DNA of 64,000 bases, taken from the NCBI GenBank assembly GCA_014361295.1, contig JACIVX010000001.1:445924-509923 (forward strand), written 5' to 3'. The notes below the pieces were generated by a model. It did no database searches. It was given only the letters and a program-made list of their open reading frames with translations, and was not told the origin of the DNA. Every line of letters starts with the position of its first letter. Position 1 is the first letter of the stretch. Source of the DNA: Methanomassiliicoccales archaeon (GTDB lineage Archaea; Thermoplasmatota; Thermoplasmata; Methanomassiliicoccales; JACIVX01). This document shows, one piece after another, positions 17,766-27,592 of this stretch. The translations under genes were made by a program, and so were the position numbers.

Positions 17766-18776
17766 TCACATCACTTCGACGCCTTCCTGTTCCGATGATT
17801 TAAAAATAGCGCCGCAAGCGGGACAGAATTGATCGTCCAATGAAACAACTTCGTGACACACAGGGCAGATCAGAACCTCCAATTCACCATTATTCGTGTC
17901 ACTTGATTTACTATCACATTTTGATGCTCCTTCACCGACACGTTTTATACCAATAATTTGCGTAAAACCAAAAACGATCATCATTGCCCCAGCTATCGAT
18001 ACAGTCCATCCAAGAACCCAATTGACTGTGAAAGTCGATGAGATAAGAAGAATCGCCAGGTAAACTGAAAAGCCAACGATCACAAATCCAGCAGTGAATA
18101 GTGTTGCTTTGATTTCCAGTGATAACAGACTCACTGGCTTGGCGTAAGATTCTGCTTCAGTGGATTCTTCGCCTCGGATCTCGCCACGCCTAACAATAAG
18201 TTTTCTGATTGCTGAAGCACTCTTGGGGGAGACTTTTTCAACGGCCACGCGATCGGACAAATCCTCGCCTTCCACCATCGTTTCCACGAATTTTTCGACT
18301 TCAGCTTCGACTCCTGTCGTTTCTTGATCTAACCTCGGCGGTTCAACCTCTTCTTTTTCAGCAATCGGAAGAACAGATGGTTGCGTGGTTTCAGCTGAAG
18401 ATGAAAGCGTTGCAGGTCGATCCTCTGCAAATGACCCCTCGAACTCACGGGAACTCCGCGTCTCTGTAATGCTGTATGGCGTTTCGGAAATTTCTGATGT
18501 TTTCGCTTGCCGTGGATATCCCGCCAACGGTCTTTCCTTTTCATCATATGTGAGATCTCTCACTCTAACCAGTGTTGCTTCTACGATTCTGGATTCTTCT
18601 TTTTCCACAGTTTTTTCAGGTTTTTGTAGTGCAATCCGCTCAAGCTCCAAAAGGTGATCGGTCCACTCATCCTTGACATCGCTGAACTTCCATCCGCAGA
18701 AGTCGCACTCAGTGGCTGAAATCTTGTTGCGCAAACCGCATCTGGGGCATTCTTTGAATCCAGACTTTTTTTCCAT
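17766..18776 (-). CDS. Membrane protein with N- and C-terminal zinc ribbons
   Basis: 336 residues. A zinc ribbon (CPRCGLRNKISATECDFCGW, residues 9-28) opens the chain, a long acidic linker without predicted structure follows (about 30-215), then two membrane helices (about 228-250 and 256-278) and a C-terminal zinc ribbon (CPVCHEVVSLDDQFCPACG). Both ribbons probably face the cytoplasm. Double-zinc-ribbon proteins of this build are common in Thermoplasmatota and largely uncharacterised; a scaffold or sensing role is only a guess. It overlaps nothing but is tightly joined to the MBL-fold gene. Confidence 0.75.
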   Translation of the reverse strand: MEKKSGFKECPRCGLRNKISATECDFCGWKFSDVKDEWTDHLLELERIALQKPEKTVEKEESRIVEATLVRVRDLTYDEKERPLAGYPRQAKTSEISETPYSITETRSSREFEGSFAEDRPATLSSSAETTQPSVLPIAEKEEVEPPRLDQETTGVEAEVEKFVETMVEGEDLSDRVAVEKVSPKSASAIRKLIVRRGEIRGEESTEAESYAKPVSLLSLEIKATLFTAGFVIVGFSVYLAILLISSTFTVNWVLGWTVSIAGAMMIVFGFTQIIGIKRVGEGASKCDSKSSDTNNGELEVLICPVCHEVVSLDDQFCPACGAIFKSSEQEGVEVM

Positions 18777-19175
18777 TCTATGTTTGCATGAGAATCATCG
18801 CTTATAATTCTTTTTACGGAAAGAATTTTTGCTGTAGATCCTCTCCTGAGCCTCAATTAAGTTTTAACATTGCCTCCTCTTAAGACGACATCATAGACAC
18901 GGAGGATTATATAAACATGAAAAATATAAATGACGAAATATCAAAAATGAAAGATAATGATAACCCACGTACCCAGATAGGAATTGAATAGCCAAGGATT
19001 CGTAAGAATTCCAGAAAAGAAAGGTGTTTTTGATTAGAATTAAATCATTGAGGGGAGAGCCGCCAGAATAACCTGACCACTTGATAACCATGGATAACAA
19101 TTTTCCTGAGGGGGGCGCATTGTTGGTCAATGAATGACAAAATACAAATATGTTGAAACTGGATGAGTTTAGTGA
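18777..19175. other. Intergenic region, divergent promoters
   Basis: About 400 bp of AT-rich DNA between the zinc-ribbon gene (minus) and the DUF373 gene (plus). TATA-like stretches (attatataaac near 18905) are present. I see no gene, RNA structure or repeat. Confidence 0.5.
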
Positions 19176-20318
19176 ATGAAAATCATGGTTCTATGTGTGG
19201 ACCGTGACGACGATTTCGGAGTTAAGACAGGCCTCAATAGCCCTTTTATAGGAAGGGAGGAGAACCTCAATGCTGCCCTAGCATTGGGACTTAAGGATCC
19301 TGAAGATTCTGACACGAATACTCTTCTTGCCGCCATCAGCATCTATGACGAAATGGTCAAATCTGGAATCGACGCCGAAATAGCAACGATCTGCGGCGAT
19401 GTTAAAGTGGGCTATCAATCGGATCTCGTTCTCGCAACCCAGCTCGAGAATGTTCTTGAAATGATTAAGCCTGATAGGGTGATTCTTGTCAGTGATGGTG
19501 CCGAAGATGAGTACATTTACCCGATGGTCTCTTCGAGAGTGAAGATCGATTCCGTCAGAAGGGTTTTCGTCAAGCAGGCGCCGACCGTCGAAGGCGCTTA
19601 CTACATTTTGATCAAAATGTTACAGGATGATAAGATCAGGAGGAGATTAATTACTCCGATCGGTCTGGTTCTTGCGGTCTTTGGATTTTTCTCTCTCGTT
19701 CCAAAGATCATTCAACTCGTGAGCGAATGGGACATAGCCCTTGTGCCTGGAATGGTTGCTGGAACGATTGCTGTTGTTCTCGGGCTTTACTTGATTCTCT
19801 ATGCTTACAGAACTGGTGAAAGGCTCAAAGAATTCTCGAGAAAGGCAGGAAGGGCGATCAGATCGGGAAGCCAAATGATTCCATTTGCTATACTATCGGT
19901 CGCACTTATTTTTCTGGGTTTTGTTTATGGGTTTGATGCCGCCAACGCGAACGCAGAAGCGGGAATTCTCGTGCAGGCGCTTCTGTTTTTGAGTGGTACT
20001 ATTTGGGTCTGGATCTTTGCAGTTCTTTCCTACGAGACGGGGCGCTTTGTCAATCATTTCCTTTCGGAGGGAAAGATTTACTGGACTTATCTTGTCGTTT
20101 CAATCACAATTTTTGCGATTGGCTTCATTATCCAGGGCGCGATCGATGCGACGCAGTTCTTCCTTGGATATCGGACGTATGAGGAGCTTATCATCCTATT
20201 AGAGGTCATTTGTGGATTCTTGCTCGCGGTCTTCGGCGGTCTATTGAACACAATCATGAGAAATACCGCCGAAAAGAAAGTGCCAGAAAAGAAAGAAGCT
20301 GCAGAATCAATTGAGTAG
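19176..20318 (+). CDS. DUF373-family membrane protein
   Basis: 380 residues. The N-terminal soluble domain starts MKIMVLCVDRDDDFGVKTG and carries PVIGREENLNAA-like FIGREENLNAALALGLKDPEDSDTN, the DUF373 signature. From about residue 155 there are six membrane helices. DUF373 proteins are nearly restricted to archaea and have no assigned function; the Asp-rich N-terminus would fit metal or nucleotide binding (inference). The mptE gene follows 8 bp after the stop, so the two are probably cotranscribed. Confidence 0.88.
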   Translation: MKIMVLCVDRDDDFGVKTGLNSPFIGREENLNAALALGLKDPEDSDTNTLLAAISIYDEMVKSGIDAEIATICGDVKVGYQSDLVLATQLENVLEMIKPDRVILVSDGAEDEYIYPMVSSRVKIDSVRRVFVKQAPTVEGAYYILIKMLQDDKIRRRLITPIGLVLAVFGFFSLVPKIIQLVSEWDIALVPGMVAGTIAVVLGLYLILYAYRTGERLKEFSRKAGRAIRSGSQMIPFAILSVALIFLGFVYGFDAANANAEAGILVQALLFLSGTIWVWIFAVLSYETGRFVNHFLSEGKIYWTYLVVSITIFAIGFIIQGAIDATQFFLGYRTYEELIILLEVICGFLLAVFGGLLNTIMRNTAEKKVPEKKEAAESIE

Positions 20319-20326
20319 GTGGTTCG

Positions 20327-20992
20327 GTGGATTTTCGCGAGTGGGAGCCATTGTATTGTAAGATACTTGAAGAATTCAAATTCTCGCGCATCGATGATGA
20401 ACTCTCCGCACGATTACTCAATACGATGATCGAAGGTAAGAGAATCTGCAAGCCTGAGTGTCTAGAAAAAATTATGCAACGCAGAGTTACTGTTTACGGC
20501 TATGGGCCAAACCTTGAAACTGAAATAGAGGATATCAGGCCAGTTGGAACCCTCATATCAGCAGATGGTGCGACTTCCGTTCTTATGAAAAAAGGAATCA
20601 TACCAGATATTATCGTTACCGATCTCGATGGAGATATTAAGGCGCAGATTGAAGCAAATTTTTGCGGTTCAATCGCTGTGATCCATGCACATGGTGACAA
20701 TATTGAAAGGATTAGAAATGCTTTGCCTTTTTTTGAAGGCTGGGTCACGCCAACGACCCAGTCCGAGCCGTTCGGGAATGTTTACAATTTCGGTGGTTTT
20801 ACGGACGGAGACAGAGCTGTCACCCTTGCGAGACACTTTGGTGCATCTCAGATTTATCTTGTCGGATTCGACTTTGAATCGGTGAGAGAGCAAGAGGGTA
20901 AGGATTCGATAATAAAGGCAAGAAAACTGAGGTGGGCAAGGCGAATCATTTTTGAACTCAATCCGCCGTCCGTCTCGCTGTTGATTCCTTGA
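20327..20992 (+). CDS. mptE: 6-hydroxymethyl-7,8-dihydropterin diphosphokinase, MptE type
   Basis: 221 residues of the COG1634 family, the archaeal enzyme that makes 6-hydroxymethyl-dihydropterin diphosphate for methanopterin/folate-like cofactors. Visible motifs: VYGYGPNLETEIED, SADGATSVLMKKGIIPDIIVTDLDGD and VHAHGDN-like IHAHGDNIERI, then VYNFGGFTDGDRAV. It starts with GTG at 20327 behind GGTGG. Its 3' end overlaps the convergent cutA gene by 35 bp. Presence of a methanopterin-type gene agrees with a C1-metabolising archaeon. Confidence 0.85.
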   Translation: MDFREWEPLYCKILEEFKFSRIDDELSARLLNTMIEGKRICKPECLEKIMQRRVTVYGYGPNLETEIEDIRPVGTLISADGATSVLMKKGIIPDIIVTDLDGDIKAQIEANFCGSIAVIHAHGDNIERIRNALPFFEGWVTPTTQSEPFGNVYNFGGFTDGDRAVTLARHFGASQIYLVGFDFESVREQEGKDSIIKARKLRWARRIIFELNPPSVSLLIP

Positions 20993-21281
20993 TCCAATTG
21001 AGGTAGTTCTCATGCCCCTCAACAATATCGTATCTCACGATGCACGGAATTTCATAAGGATGTATTTTTAGCACCAGCTGTTTGAGCCCTTCGAAGTCTT
21101 CTGTCCTGATTTTCAATAGCAGAATAAATTCGTCAGCTTCCTCAATGCGTTCTTTCCACCAATACAAAGACTTAATTGGAAAATAATTCGCACAGGCAGC
21201 AAGTCTCCTCTCGAGCACGGCTTGTGCAATGCTCTTTGCCGACCTATGATCTGGTGTGGTGATTAAAACGGTGGAATACAC
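20958..21281 (-). CDS. cutA: CutA-family protein
   Basis: 107 residues, the standard CutA size: YSTVLITTPDHRSAKSIAQ, LERRLAACANYFPIKSLYWW, and the HPYEIPCIVRYDIVEGHENYLNWI end. CutA forms stable trimers similar to PII proteins and has been linked to divalent-metal tolerance; the function in archaea is unclear. Start is GTG at 21281, about 26 bp behind a TATA box (tttaaata near 21305), so the mRNA is probably leaderless. The 3' end overlaps mptE on the other strand. Confidence 0.92.
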   Translation of the reverse strand: MYSTVLITTPDHRSAKSIAQAVLERRLAACANYFPIKSLYWWKERIEEADEFILLLKIRTEDFEGLKQLVLKIHPYEIPCIVRYDIVEGHENYLNWIKESTARRTAD

Positions 21282-21614
21282 TAAAGTTCATAGAAAGATT
21301 CTCTATTTAAATTTACGGTGTTGCTAAGTTGATTTGAATCTATCTAGTAAGCTGACATTGAAAGCACATTAGAAGAACGGAACCATTCAAAAAAATATGG
21401 TTGAGATTGCTTCCTCCTTTCAGACACGATTAAAATCAGAATTCGCCGGCAATGCTAAAACAGGCATTGAAAGCACTTATAACAATCAAGGATTGCTGTG
21501 ATACCGTCTGGCTATTATGATATCATTTCAAAACCTATTTATAGCAACAAGGCTTTATCAAATATCCAGTCCCCTATTTGATTTCTTTGTGGGGGGATAA
21601 GGAGGAAATCAGAA
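21282..21614. other. Regulatory region before the peptide importer
   Basis: 333 bp without a gene. The 12-mer CATTGAAAGCAC occurs twice in direct orientation (21356-21367 and 21465-21476), possibly an operator pair. A TATA-like cctatttatagc near 21533 and a strong ribosome binding site (aaggaggaaa) lead into the binding-protein gene. Confidence 0.45.
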
Positions 21615-24041
21615 ATGGAAGGCGAAGGCGAAAGACTTCCCAGGGAGGGGGCACCTAAAGGCTCGATGACGAAAATTATCGCCGCGGTCATTGTAATCAT
21701 CATTGTCGTCGCAGCCATCGCTGGTGCTGTTCTTCTCATGGGAGGAAAAGTCGTTGAAAACAAGAGCCCAACAGTCAGTGCAACAGCGGATGCAACCACC
21801 ATTATTGCAGGCGAATCTGTCACCTTTGACGCATCAGATAGTACGGATCCAGACGGTGAAATCGTTCAATATATCTGGAATTTTGGTGACGGTGCTACAG
21901 ATAACGTCGCTGGTGCTGTTGTCACCCACACTTATGCATTTCCAGGCAAGTACCTTGTCACCGTGACTGTGGTGGATGACAAGGGCGGAAGAACGACGAA
22001 CTGGAATGCGCCAATCCGTGTCGAAGTTCTGCACCCAACTGTGGAAGAAGTAACAAATGAAACGCAGCCGTATGTGGTCGTAGCAAGCAGCGATGATATC
22101 GTTGAGAGCGGAACCAAGGTTGACTTTGATGCGAATTCTTCGGCAGCATATGCGGTGATCTGGGACGAGGATGCTGAGGAATGGATAGCAGCTATGGATA
22201 GCGGATTAATTGCCTCCGTTGTATGGAGCTTCGGTGATGGTAATGTTTTAGCAGGCAACTTCGAAGATCTAGCGATCGTCAACCACACTTATGTCGGCAA
22301 CGGAAGTGTTTACGCCTCGTGGCTGGCAGTGACAAGCATCCGTGGTGCGGCACAGATGTACTACATGACCATCATCGTGTTGCCAGAGGAAGTTACAGTA
22401 CCAGTTGCAATCAAAAACCCTGACACATACATCGTTGCGACAATCGGAGAACCTCAATCACTAGATCCGGCCTATGATTACGAGACAGCTGGAGGGGAGA
22501 TTTTACAGAACGTCTACGAGACGCTGGTGTGGTATGATTATACCTCTGGATCTGCAGATAAACTGATTCCAATGCTAGCCACTAATGTACCGACAATCGA
22601 AAATGGAGGCGTTTCACAAGACGGACTGAATTATACCTTCCACATCCGACAAGGCGTTAAATTCCACGATGGCACGACTATGAACGCATACGACGTTGAA
22701 TATTCACTTGAACGCGTGCTGAGGATCAATGACCCAAGCGGTCCAGCCTGGATGATGGGACAGGTGATGATTCCAGATTATGGACCTGGAACGCTCGATC
22801 CCGATGCCATTAATGCCTCTGTGGAAGTTGTGGATGAATACACGATCGTCATACACCTCATTCAGCCCTACCCGGCATTTATCAAAATAATGGCATACAC
22901 GGTGGCTTCGATCGTCTCAATGGAGTATTTTGAGGAACACTTGGAAAGCGATACAGCTCTGCTAGATAAAGACGCATGTGGCACTGGGCCTTTCAAGCTG
23001 AAGGAATGGGTATCGAACCAATACATCATGCTTGAGAGATTCGATGACTACTGGAGAGAGCCTGCAAAACTCAAATACGTCATCATCAAGAAGGTCCAGG
23101 ATGTCAATACAAGAGAAATGATGCTATTCTCAGGAGACGCTGACAGTGTCTACATCCCGCGCCAGCATACGTCCGATGTTAGAGGCAAGCCCGGACTGCG
23201 TATCGTAGAAGGACTCCCGACATTTAACATCGACTTCATCGGCTTCAACCAGAACATACAGCCTGGACTTGATATAGGAACTATCCCAGCAACGTTCTTC
23301 TCGGATATCAATATAAGAAAGGCATTTGTGCATGCATTTGACTATGAAACTTTCATCGAGAGTACGCTCTTTGGTACTGGCATACAGGCAAGAGGGGCAA
23401 TTCCGAAGGACATGTTTGGTTATAACGAATCCGTGCCGCTCTTCGAATACAACCTGACAAAGGCCGCTTATTACCTGACACAGGCAATTGATCCCACAAC
23501 AAACAAAAGCTGGGCGGAAAAGGGCTTTGAAATAGTGTTGTACTATAATGCGGGTAACACAGTCAGAGAAGCAGCTTGCGGGCTTCTCAAGAAAGGACTT
23601 GAATCTCTGAGTGGGAGAGAAATAGGTGGAATAACCATAGGAACCATAAAAGTAAAGGTAGAACAACTCGACTGGTCCGGAGAATATTTACCGAGGTTAT
23701 TCGATCGCCAGTTACCTATTTTCGTCCTTGGATGGGCACCTGATTACGCCGATCCAGATGACTACACATTCCCGTTCTATCACGAAAACGGAACCTACGC
23801 TTACTTTGCTGGCATCAACAACCACACGCTGACACTAAAAGTTGAAGAAGCGGCAAAAGAATTCAACGAAACGAGAAGAGCAGAGCTGTATTATGAGATC
23901 GAGATGGCGGTATACGAAAATGCGTATTACCTGTGGCTAGCACAGGCAACGAACTTCCACGTCGAACGCGACTGGACACAAGGCTATTATTACAACCCGA
24001 TGTTCGCTGGCCTGTATTATTACCCGATATATAAGGCCTGA
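21615..24041 (+). CDS. PKD-fused ABC peptide-binding protein
   Basis: 808 residues. A short cytoplasmic N-terminus is followed by one membrane anchor (about 20-42), a PKD domain (about 50-142: FDASDSTDPDGEI..YIWNFGDG, TVVDDKGG), a second PKD-like unit (about 150-255: WSFGDGNV), and a family-5 solute-binding domain (about 265-800: GEPQSLDPAYDYETAGGEI, FHIRQGVKFHDGTTMNAYDVEYSLERV). It captures peptides or related solutes outside the membrane for the permease and ATPases encoded just downstream (24261-28683). Ordinary binding proteins have about 550 residues; the PKD domains are extra and may act as spacers or in surface-layer contact. Confidence 0.9.
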   Translation: MEGEGERLPREGAPKGSMTKIIAAVIVIIIVVAAIAGAVLLMGGKVVENKSPTVSATADATTIIAGESVTFDASDSTDPDGEIVQYIWNFGDGATDNVAGAVVTHTYAFPGKYLVTVTVVDDKGGRTTNWNAPIRVEVLHPTVEEVTNETQPYVVVASSDDIVESGTKVDFDANSSAAYAVIWDEDAEEWIAAMDSGLIASVVWSFGDGNVLAGNFEDLAIVNHTYVGNGSVYASWLAVTSIRGAAQMYYMTIIVLPEEVTVPVAIKNPDTYIVATIGEPQSLDPAYDYETAGGEILQNVYETLVWYDYTSGSADKLIPMLATNVPTIENGGVSQDGLNYTFHIRQGVKFHDGTTMNAYDVEYSLERVLRINDPSGPAWMMGQVMIPDYGPGTLDPDAINASVEVVDEYTIVIHLIQPYPAFIKIMAYTVASIVSMEYFEEHLESDTALLDKDACGTGPFKLKEWVSNQYIMLERFDDYWREPAKLKYVIIKKVQDVNTREMMLFSGDADSVYIPRQHTSDVRGKPGLRIVEGLPTFNIDFIGFNQNIQPGLDIGTIPATFFSDINIRKAFVHAFDYETFIESTLFGTGIQARGAIPKDMFGYNESVPLFEYNLTKAAYYLTQAIDPTTNKSWAEKGFEIVLYYNAGNTVREAACGLLKKGLESLSGREIGGITIGTIKVKVEQLDWSGEYLPRLFDRQLPIFVLGWAPDYADPDDYTFPFYHENGTYAYFAGINNHTLTLKVEEAAKEFNETRRAELYYEIEMAVYENAYYLWLAQATNFHVERDWTQGYYYNPMFAGLYYYPIYKA

Positions 24042-24260
24042 CATTCCAAACTCTTTTCGTCCCTTTTTATTATTTTTTATATTTTCTCATGCCGTCAACC
24101 CCAACTTTTGGATCGGAATCCAAGACCCTGATACCGCTATTGTACGATCTCTCAAGCTGGCCGAGAGTCGACGCCGTAAACCACCATTAGTCACATTAGT
24201 CAGGTTGTCGGAAAATGCTTTATAGCAAAATCTCTTTCCAGGAATTGAGGTGTCGCTGCT

Positions 24261-25283
24261 TTGAAACTGGGAGCCTATATAATTAGAAGGCTTCTGCTGC
24301 TCCTTCCTGTTTTACTCGGTGTCTCGGTTTTCATATTTACCTTGACCAGAATTGGAGGAAACCCAGCTGCAGCATATATGAGCGAGAGAATGACTCCCGA
24401 ACAAGTTGCCCAAATCTACGAGAAATTCCATCTCAACGAACCGATATATGTACAGTATTGGTATTGGTTGGATGGCATCTTGCATGGGGATTGGGGGTAT
24501 TCGAAGGTAGCAAGAGCCCCTGTAACAACAGCCATAGGTTGGTATTTTCCGGCTACTGCTGAATTAGCCATTATTAGCATGATCATTGCCGTTGTAGTGG
24601 GAATCGCCCTTGGCACAATCTCCGCTGTGAAAAGAGACACACCTGTCGATCATGCAACGAGAGTTATTGCACTTTCTGGCGTTTCATTACCGATTTTCTG
24701 GCTTGGTCTAATACTCCAATACGTCTTTTTTTATAAACTTCAATGGTTTCCTTCCGGCGGAAGATATGATGCATTATTGTATCTGCGGGAAGGACCTATT
24801 CAAAGGTATACAGGCTTTTGGACGATAGATACGCTGTTGAGTGGAAATCTCACTTTGTTTGGCGACGCGCTCATGCATCTTGCCCTTCCTGCTATTACAC
24901 TTTCATTTGGGACAATCGCAATCATTACGAGGATTATGCGGTCTAGCATGCTGGAAGTCCTCAATCAGGATTATATAAAAACTGCAAGATCAAAGGGATT
25001 ACCTGAAAAGACTGTCATTAAAAAGCACGCAAGAAAGAACGCTCTCATCCCAACCACGACGATCGTGGGACTGTCATTTGGCGGATTACTTGGTGGCGCG
25101 GTTCTCACTGAAACGATTTTCTCGTGGCCTGGTATGGGGCAGTGGTCCACAGCCGCGATCACGATGAATGATTGGGCCTCGATAATGGGATTCGTCTTGG
25201 TCACCGCTCTCATTTATGTTATTGCAAATCTTGTTGTAGACATCCTATACGCATTTCTCGATCCAAGAGTAAGGCTGGGGTGA
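24261..25283 (+). CDS. dppB: Peptide ABC transporter permease, DppB type
   Basis: 340 residues with six membrane helices. The N-terminal YIIRRLLLLLPVLLGVSVFIF and the EAA-loop sequence YIKTARSKGLPEKTVIKKHARKNALIPTTT before the last helices are typical of DppB/OppB. Starts at TTG 24261, nine bases behind gaggtg. 220 bp with T-rich terminator-like DNA separate it from the binding-protein gene, so it may have its own promoter or depend on read-through. Confidence 0.92.
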   Translation: MKLGAYIIRRLLLLLPVLLGVSVFIFTLTRIGGNPAAAYMSERMTPEQVAQIYEKFHLNEPIYVQYWYWLDGILHGDWGYSKVARAPVTTAIGWYFPATAELAIISMIIAVVVGIALGTISAVKRDTPVDHATRVIALSGVSLPIFWLGLILQYVFFYKLQWFPSGGRYDALLYLREGPIQRYTGFWTIDTLLSGNLTLFGDALMHLALPAITLSFGTIAIITRIMRSSMLEVLNQDYIKTARSKGLPEKTVIKKHARKNALIPTTTIVGLSFGGLLGGAVLTETIFSWPGMGQWSTAAITMNDWASIMGFVLVTALIYVIANLVVDILYAFLDPRVRLG

Positions 25284-25287
25284 TACG

Positions 25288-26268
25288 ATAACACTTGATG
25301 CTTATCGAGGGAAAAAGGAGAATCAGAAATCACGCATCAACTACATTAAGAAATCACTATCACCGCGAATTAGAGAATTCCGCTACTCACTCTTTCTTAT
25401 GAGGAAGAGTTTATTGGCGATAGTTGGCTTAATACTTGTACTGACAATCGTGGTGATCGCCATACTAGCACCAGTGCTGGCACCGATTAAACCCGGCCAA
25501 ACAGATCCCATGGATATCCCAAAAGATTACAAGCCTCCGAAGCCGCCGGGTGCTGAAGGATATATTTTAGGAACAGGCAAATTTGGAGCGGATATTTATT
25601 ACGGCATCATTTGGGGTGCTAGGACATCCATTTATATTGCTCTCTATGTCGTGTTCGTCGCATCTATCATTGGCATCGTTCTCGGTGCCATAGCCGGCTA
25701 CTTCGGCGGTGCGATCGATGAGGCCATAATGAGAATCACTGACATCTTTCTTTCAATTCCAGCGCTGATATTGGCGATGGCAGTCGCCGCGGTATTGAGC
25801 AAAAATCTCGAGAACACTATGCTCGCCTTGATAATCGTGTGGTGGCCACCCTATGCCCGACTGATACGCGGCCAGGTATTATCTATTAAAGAAAACACCT
25901 ACGTTGAGGCGGCGAGAGCTGTTGGTGCAAAGAGGAGCAGAGTCCTTTTCAGACATATCGTGCCGAACTCACTGGCGCCGATGCTGGTTTCGGCTACGAT
26001 GGATCTCGGCGTCGTTGTCCTCGTCGCAGCAGGCCTCAGTTACATCGGTTTTGGGCCACCGACGGGCTATGCGGAATGGGGAAAGATGGTTTCTGATGGG
26101 CAGGAATACTTCCTCAGCGAGATACCATATCCCTACCCGGATGGTCCGAGATACAACCCATGGTGGATGGTGACCTTCCCCGGTCTGATGATCTTTATAT
26201 TCGTCCTCGGATTTAACCTACTGGGTGATGGCTTAAGGGACATACTCGATCCACGTCTGAGGAGATGA
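25288..26268 (+). CDS. dppC: Peptide ABC transporter permease, DppC type
   Basis: Second permease subunit. LLAIVGLILVLTIVVIAILAP at the start of the membrane part, then TDIFLSIPALILAMAVAA and the EAA loop YVEAARAVGAKRSRVLFRHIVPN. The first ATG (25399) has no ribosome binding site. The frame is open upstream and encodes a basic cytoplasmic segment usual for DppC (RINYIKKSLSPRIREFRYS); the strong site GGGGTGAT (25277-25284) sits 3 bp before ATA at 25288 in this frame. I therefore placed the start at ATA 25288, with ATG 25399 (289 residues) as fallback. Directly followed by dppD. Confidence 0.85.
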   Translation: MTLDAYRGKKENQKSRINYIKKSLSPRIREFRYSLFLMRKSLLAIVGLILVLTIVVIAILAPVLAPIKPGQTDPMDIPKDYKPPKPPGAEGYILGTGKFGADIYYGIIWGARTSIYIALYVVFVASIIGIVLGAIAGYFGGAIDEAIMRITDIFLSIPALILAMAVAAVLSKNLENTMLALIIVWWPPYARLIRGQVLSIKENTYVEAARAVGAKRSRVLFRHIVPNSLAPMLVSATMDLGVVVLVAAGLSYIGFGPPTGYAEWGKMVSDGQEYFLSEIPYPYPDGPRYNPWWMVTFPGLMIFIFVLGFNLLGDGLRDILDPRLRR

Positions 26269-26272
26269 CTTC

Positions 26273-27592
26273 ATGGGGCAAAACAACGAAGTGCTTCTGG
26301 AAATTGAAAACCTATATACGAATTTCTACACCTACCAAGGAGTCGTCAAGGCGCTCGACGGCATCAATCTCACGATCAGAAAAGGCGAGACGTTTGGCCT
26401 TGTCGGTGAAACAGGTTGTGGGAAAAGTGTGACAGCAAATTGCATCCTTCGTCTCATTCCCTCCCCACCCGGAAAAATCGAGAGGGGAAGTATCTTCTTT
26501 ATGATGCCTCCAGAGGTCAGGCAGAGAAGAATCGAACTTCTCCGCAAGGTCGCTGAGATTCAATCCTCTGAAAAGGAGAATGGAAGGAAAAAGGAGTTGG
26601 AGGATGCAAAAAAGGAACTTGAAAAGATCCGGAAAGAATACGATCTGCTATCGAAGAGTATTACTTACATGCAGAAGATCCGTGGAAAGTACATCTCGAT
26701 GATTTTCCAGGAGCCTATGAGTTCGCTCAACCCAGTTTTTACTGCGGGGGAGCAAATCGCCGAAAACTTTCTGCTTCATGAAAAGCAGGAACTTTCGAAG
26801 GCTGTTTTGAAGAACATTGAAAATGAAATTGAAGAAATTAAGTCGAAGAAATCAAGTCTCGGCTTACTCAGACTGCCGAGCCTTCTCTATTACAGAAAGA
26901 TACTTAAAATGATGAGCAAAAAACCCGATACTTATGCCATCAGATTCCTTGCGAGAATTCCGCTCCTTAGGCGATTCCAGAAACCTCTCAAACAAGAAGC
27001 GCTCCGCCGAGCTGAGGATATGCTGAAGCTGGTGAGAATCCCTGATCCAAAGAACGTTTTGAAATCTTATCCGCATGAGTTGAGCGGTGGAATGCAACAA
27101 CGCGTAACGATCGCGATGGCACTTGCATGCAAACCACGGTTGTTGATTGCCGATGAACCGACGACAGCGCTCGATGTCACGATACAGGCACAGATCCTCA
27201 AACTGATGAAGGATCTGCAACTGCAGACGGGCACTTCAATCCTCCTCATTACTCACAATCTTGGTGTCGTGGCGGAAACATGCGAAAGGGTTGGTGTCAT
27301 GTATGCAGGTGTGATGGCTGAGATTGGCCCTGTACGATCGATTTTCAAGGAGCCACTTCACCCTTACACGCAGGGGCTGATGAATTCAATTCCAAAACTG
27401 ACGACTGAGGGCACAAGACTTGACATCATTCCGGGAAATGTACCGAATCTCGTCCATCCGCCACCAGGATGCCGTTTTCACCCACGATGTCAGTTTGCAA
27501 TGGAGATTTGTAAGAGAGAGAAACCTCCAATGCTTGAAGTGAGACCAGAGCATTTCGTCGCTTGTCATCTGTACACGAGGGGGGCGAGCTGA
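26273..27592 (+). CDS. dppD: Peptide ABC transporter ATPase, DppD type with long inserts
   Basis: 439 residues against about 330 in usual DppD. Walker A GETGCGKS (about 44-51), Q-loop [15 protein letters not shown] (about 143), signature LSGGMQQRV, Walker [13 protein letters not shown], and the C-terminal oligopeptide-transporter Cys motif [14 protein letters not shown]. Between Walker A and the Q-loop lies about 65 extra, highly charged coiled-coil-like residues ([19 protein letters not shown].., [20 protein letters not shown]), and about 85 more are inserted after the Q-loop ([20 protein letters not shown]..). Its stop overlaps the dppF start. Confidence 0.92.
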   Translation: MGQNNEVLLEIENLYTNFYTYQGVVKALDGINLTIRKGETFGLVGETGCGKSVTANCILRLIPSPPGKIERGSIFFMMPPEVRQRRIELLRKVAEIQSSEKENGRKKELEDAKKELEKIRKEYDLLSKSITYMQKIRGKYISMIFQEPMSSLNPVFTAGEQIAENFLLHEKQELSKAVLKNIENEIEEIKSKKSSLGLLRLPSLLYYRKILKMMSKKPDTYAIRFLARIPLLRRFQKPLKQEALRRAEDMLKLVRIPDPKNVLKSYPHELSGGMQQRVTIAMALACKPRLLIADEPTTALDVTIQAQILKLMKDLQLQTGTSILLITHNLGVVAETCERVGVMYAGVMAEIGPVRSIFKEPLHPYTQGLMNSIPKLTTEGTRLDIIPGNVPNLVHPPPGCRFHPRCQFAMEICKREKPPMLEVRPEHFVACHLYTRGAS

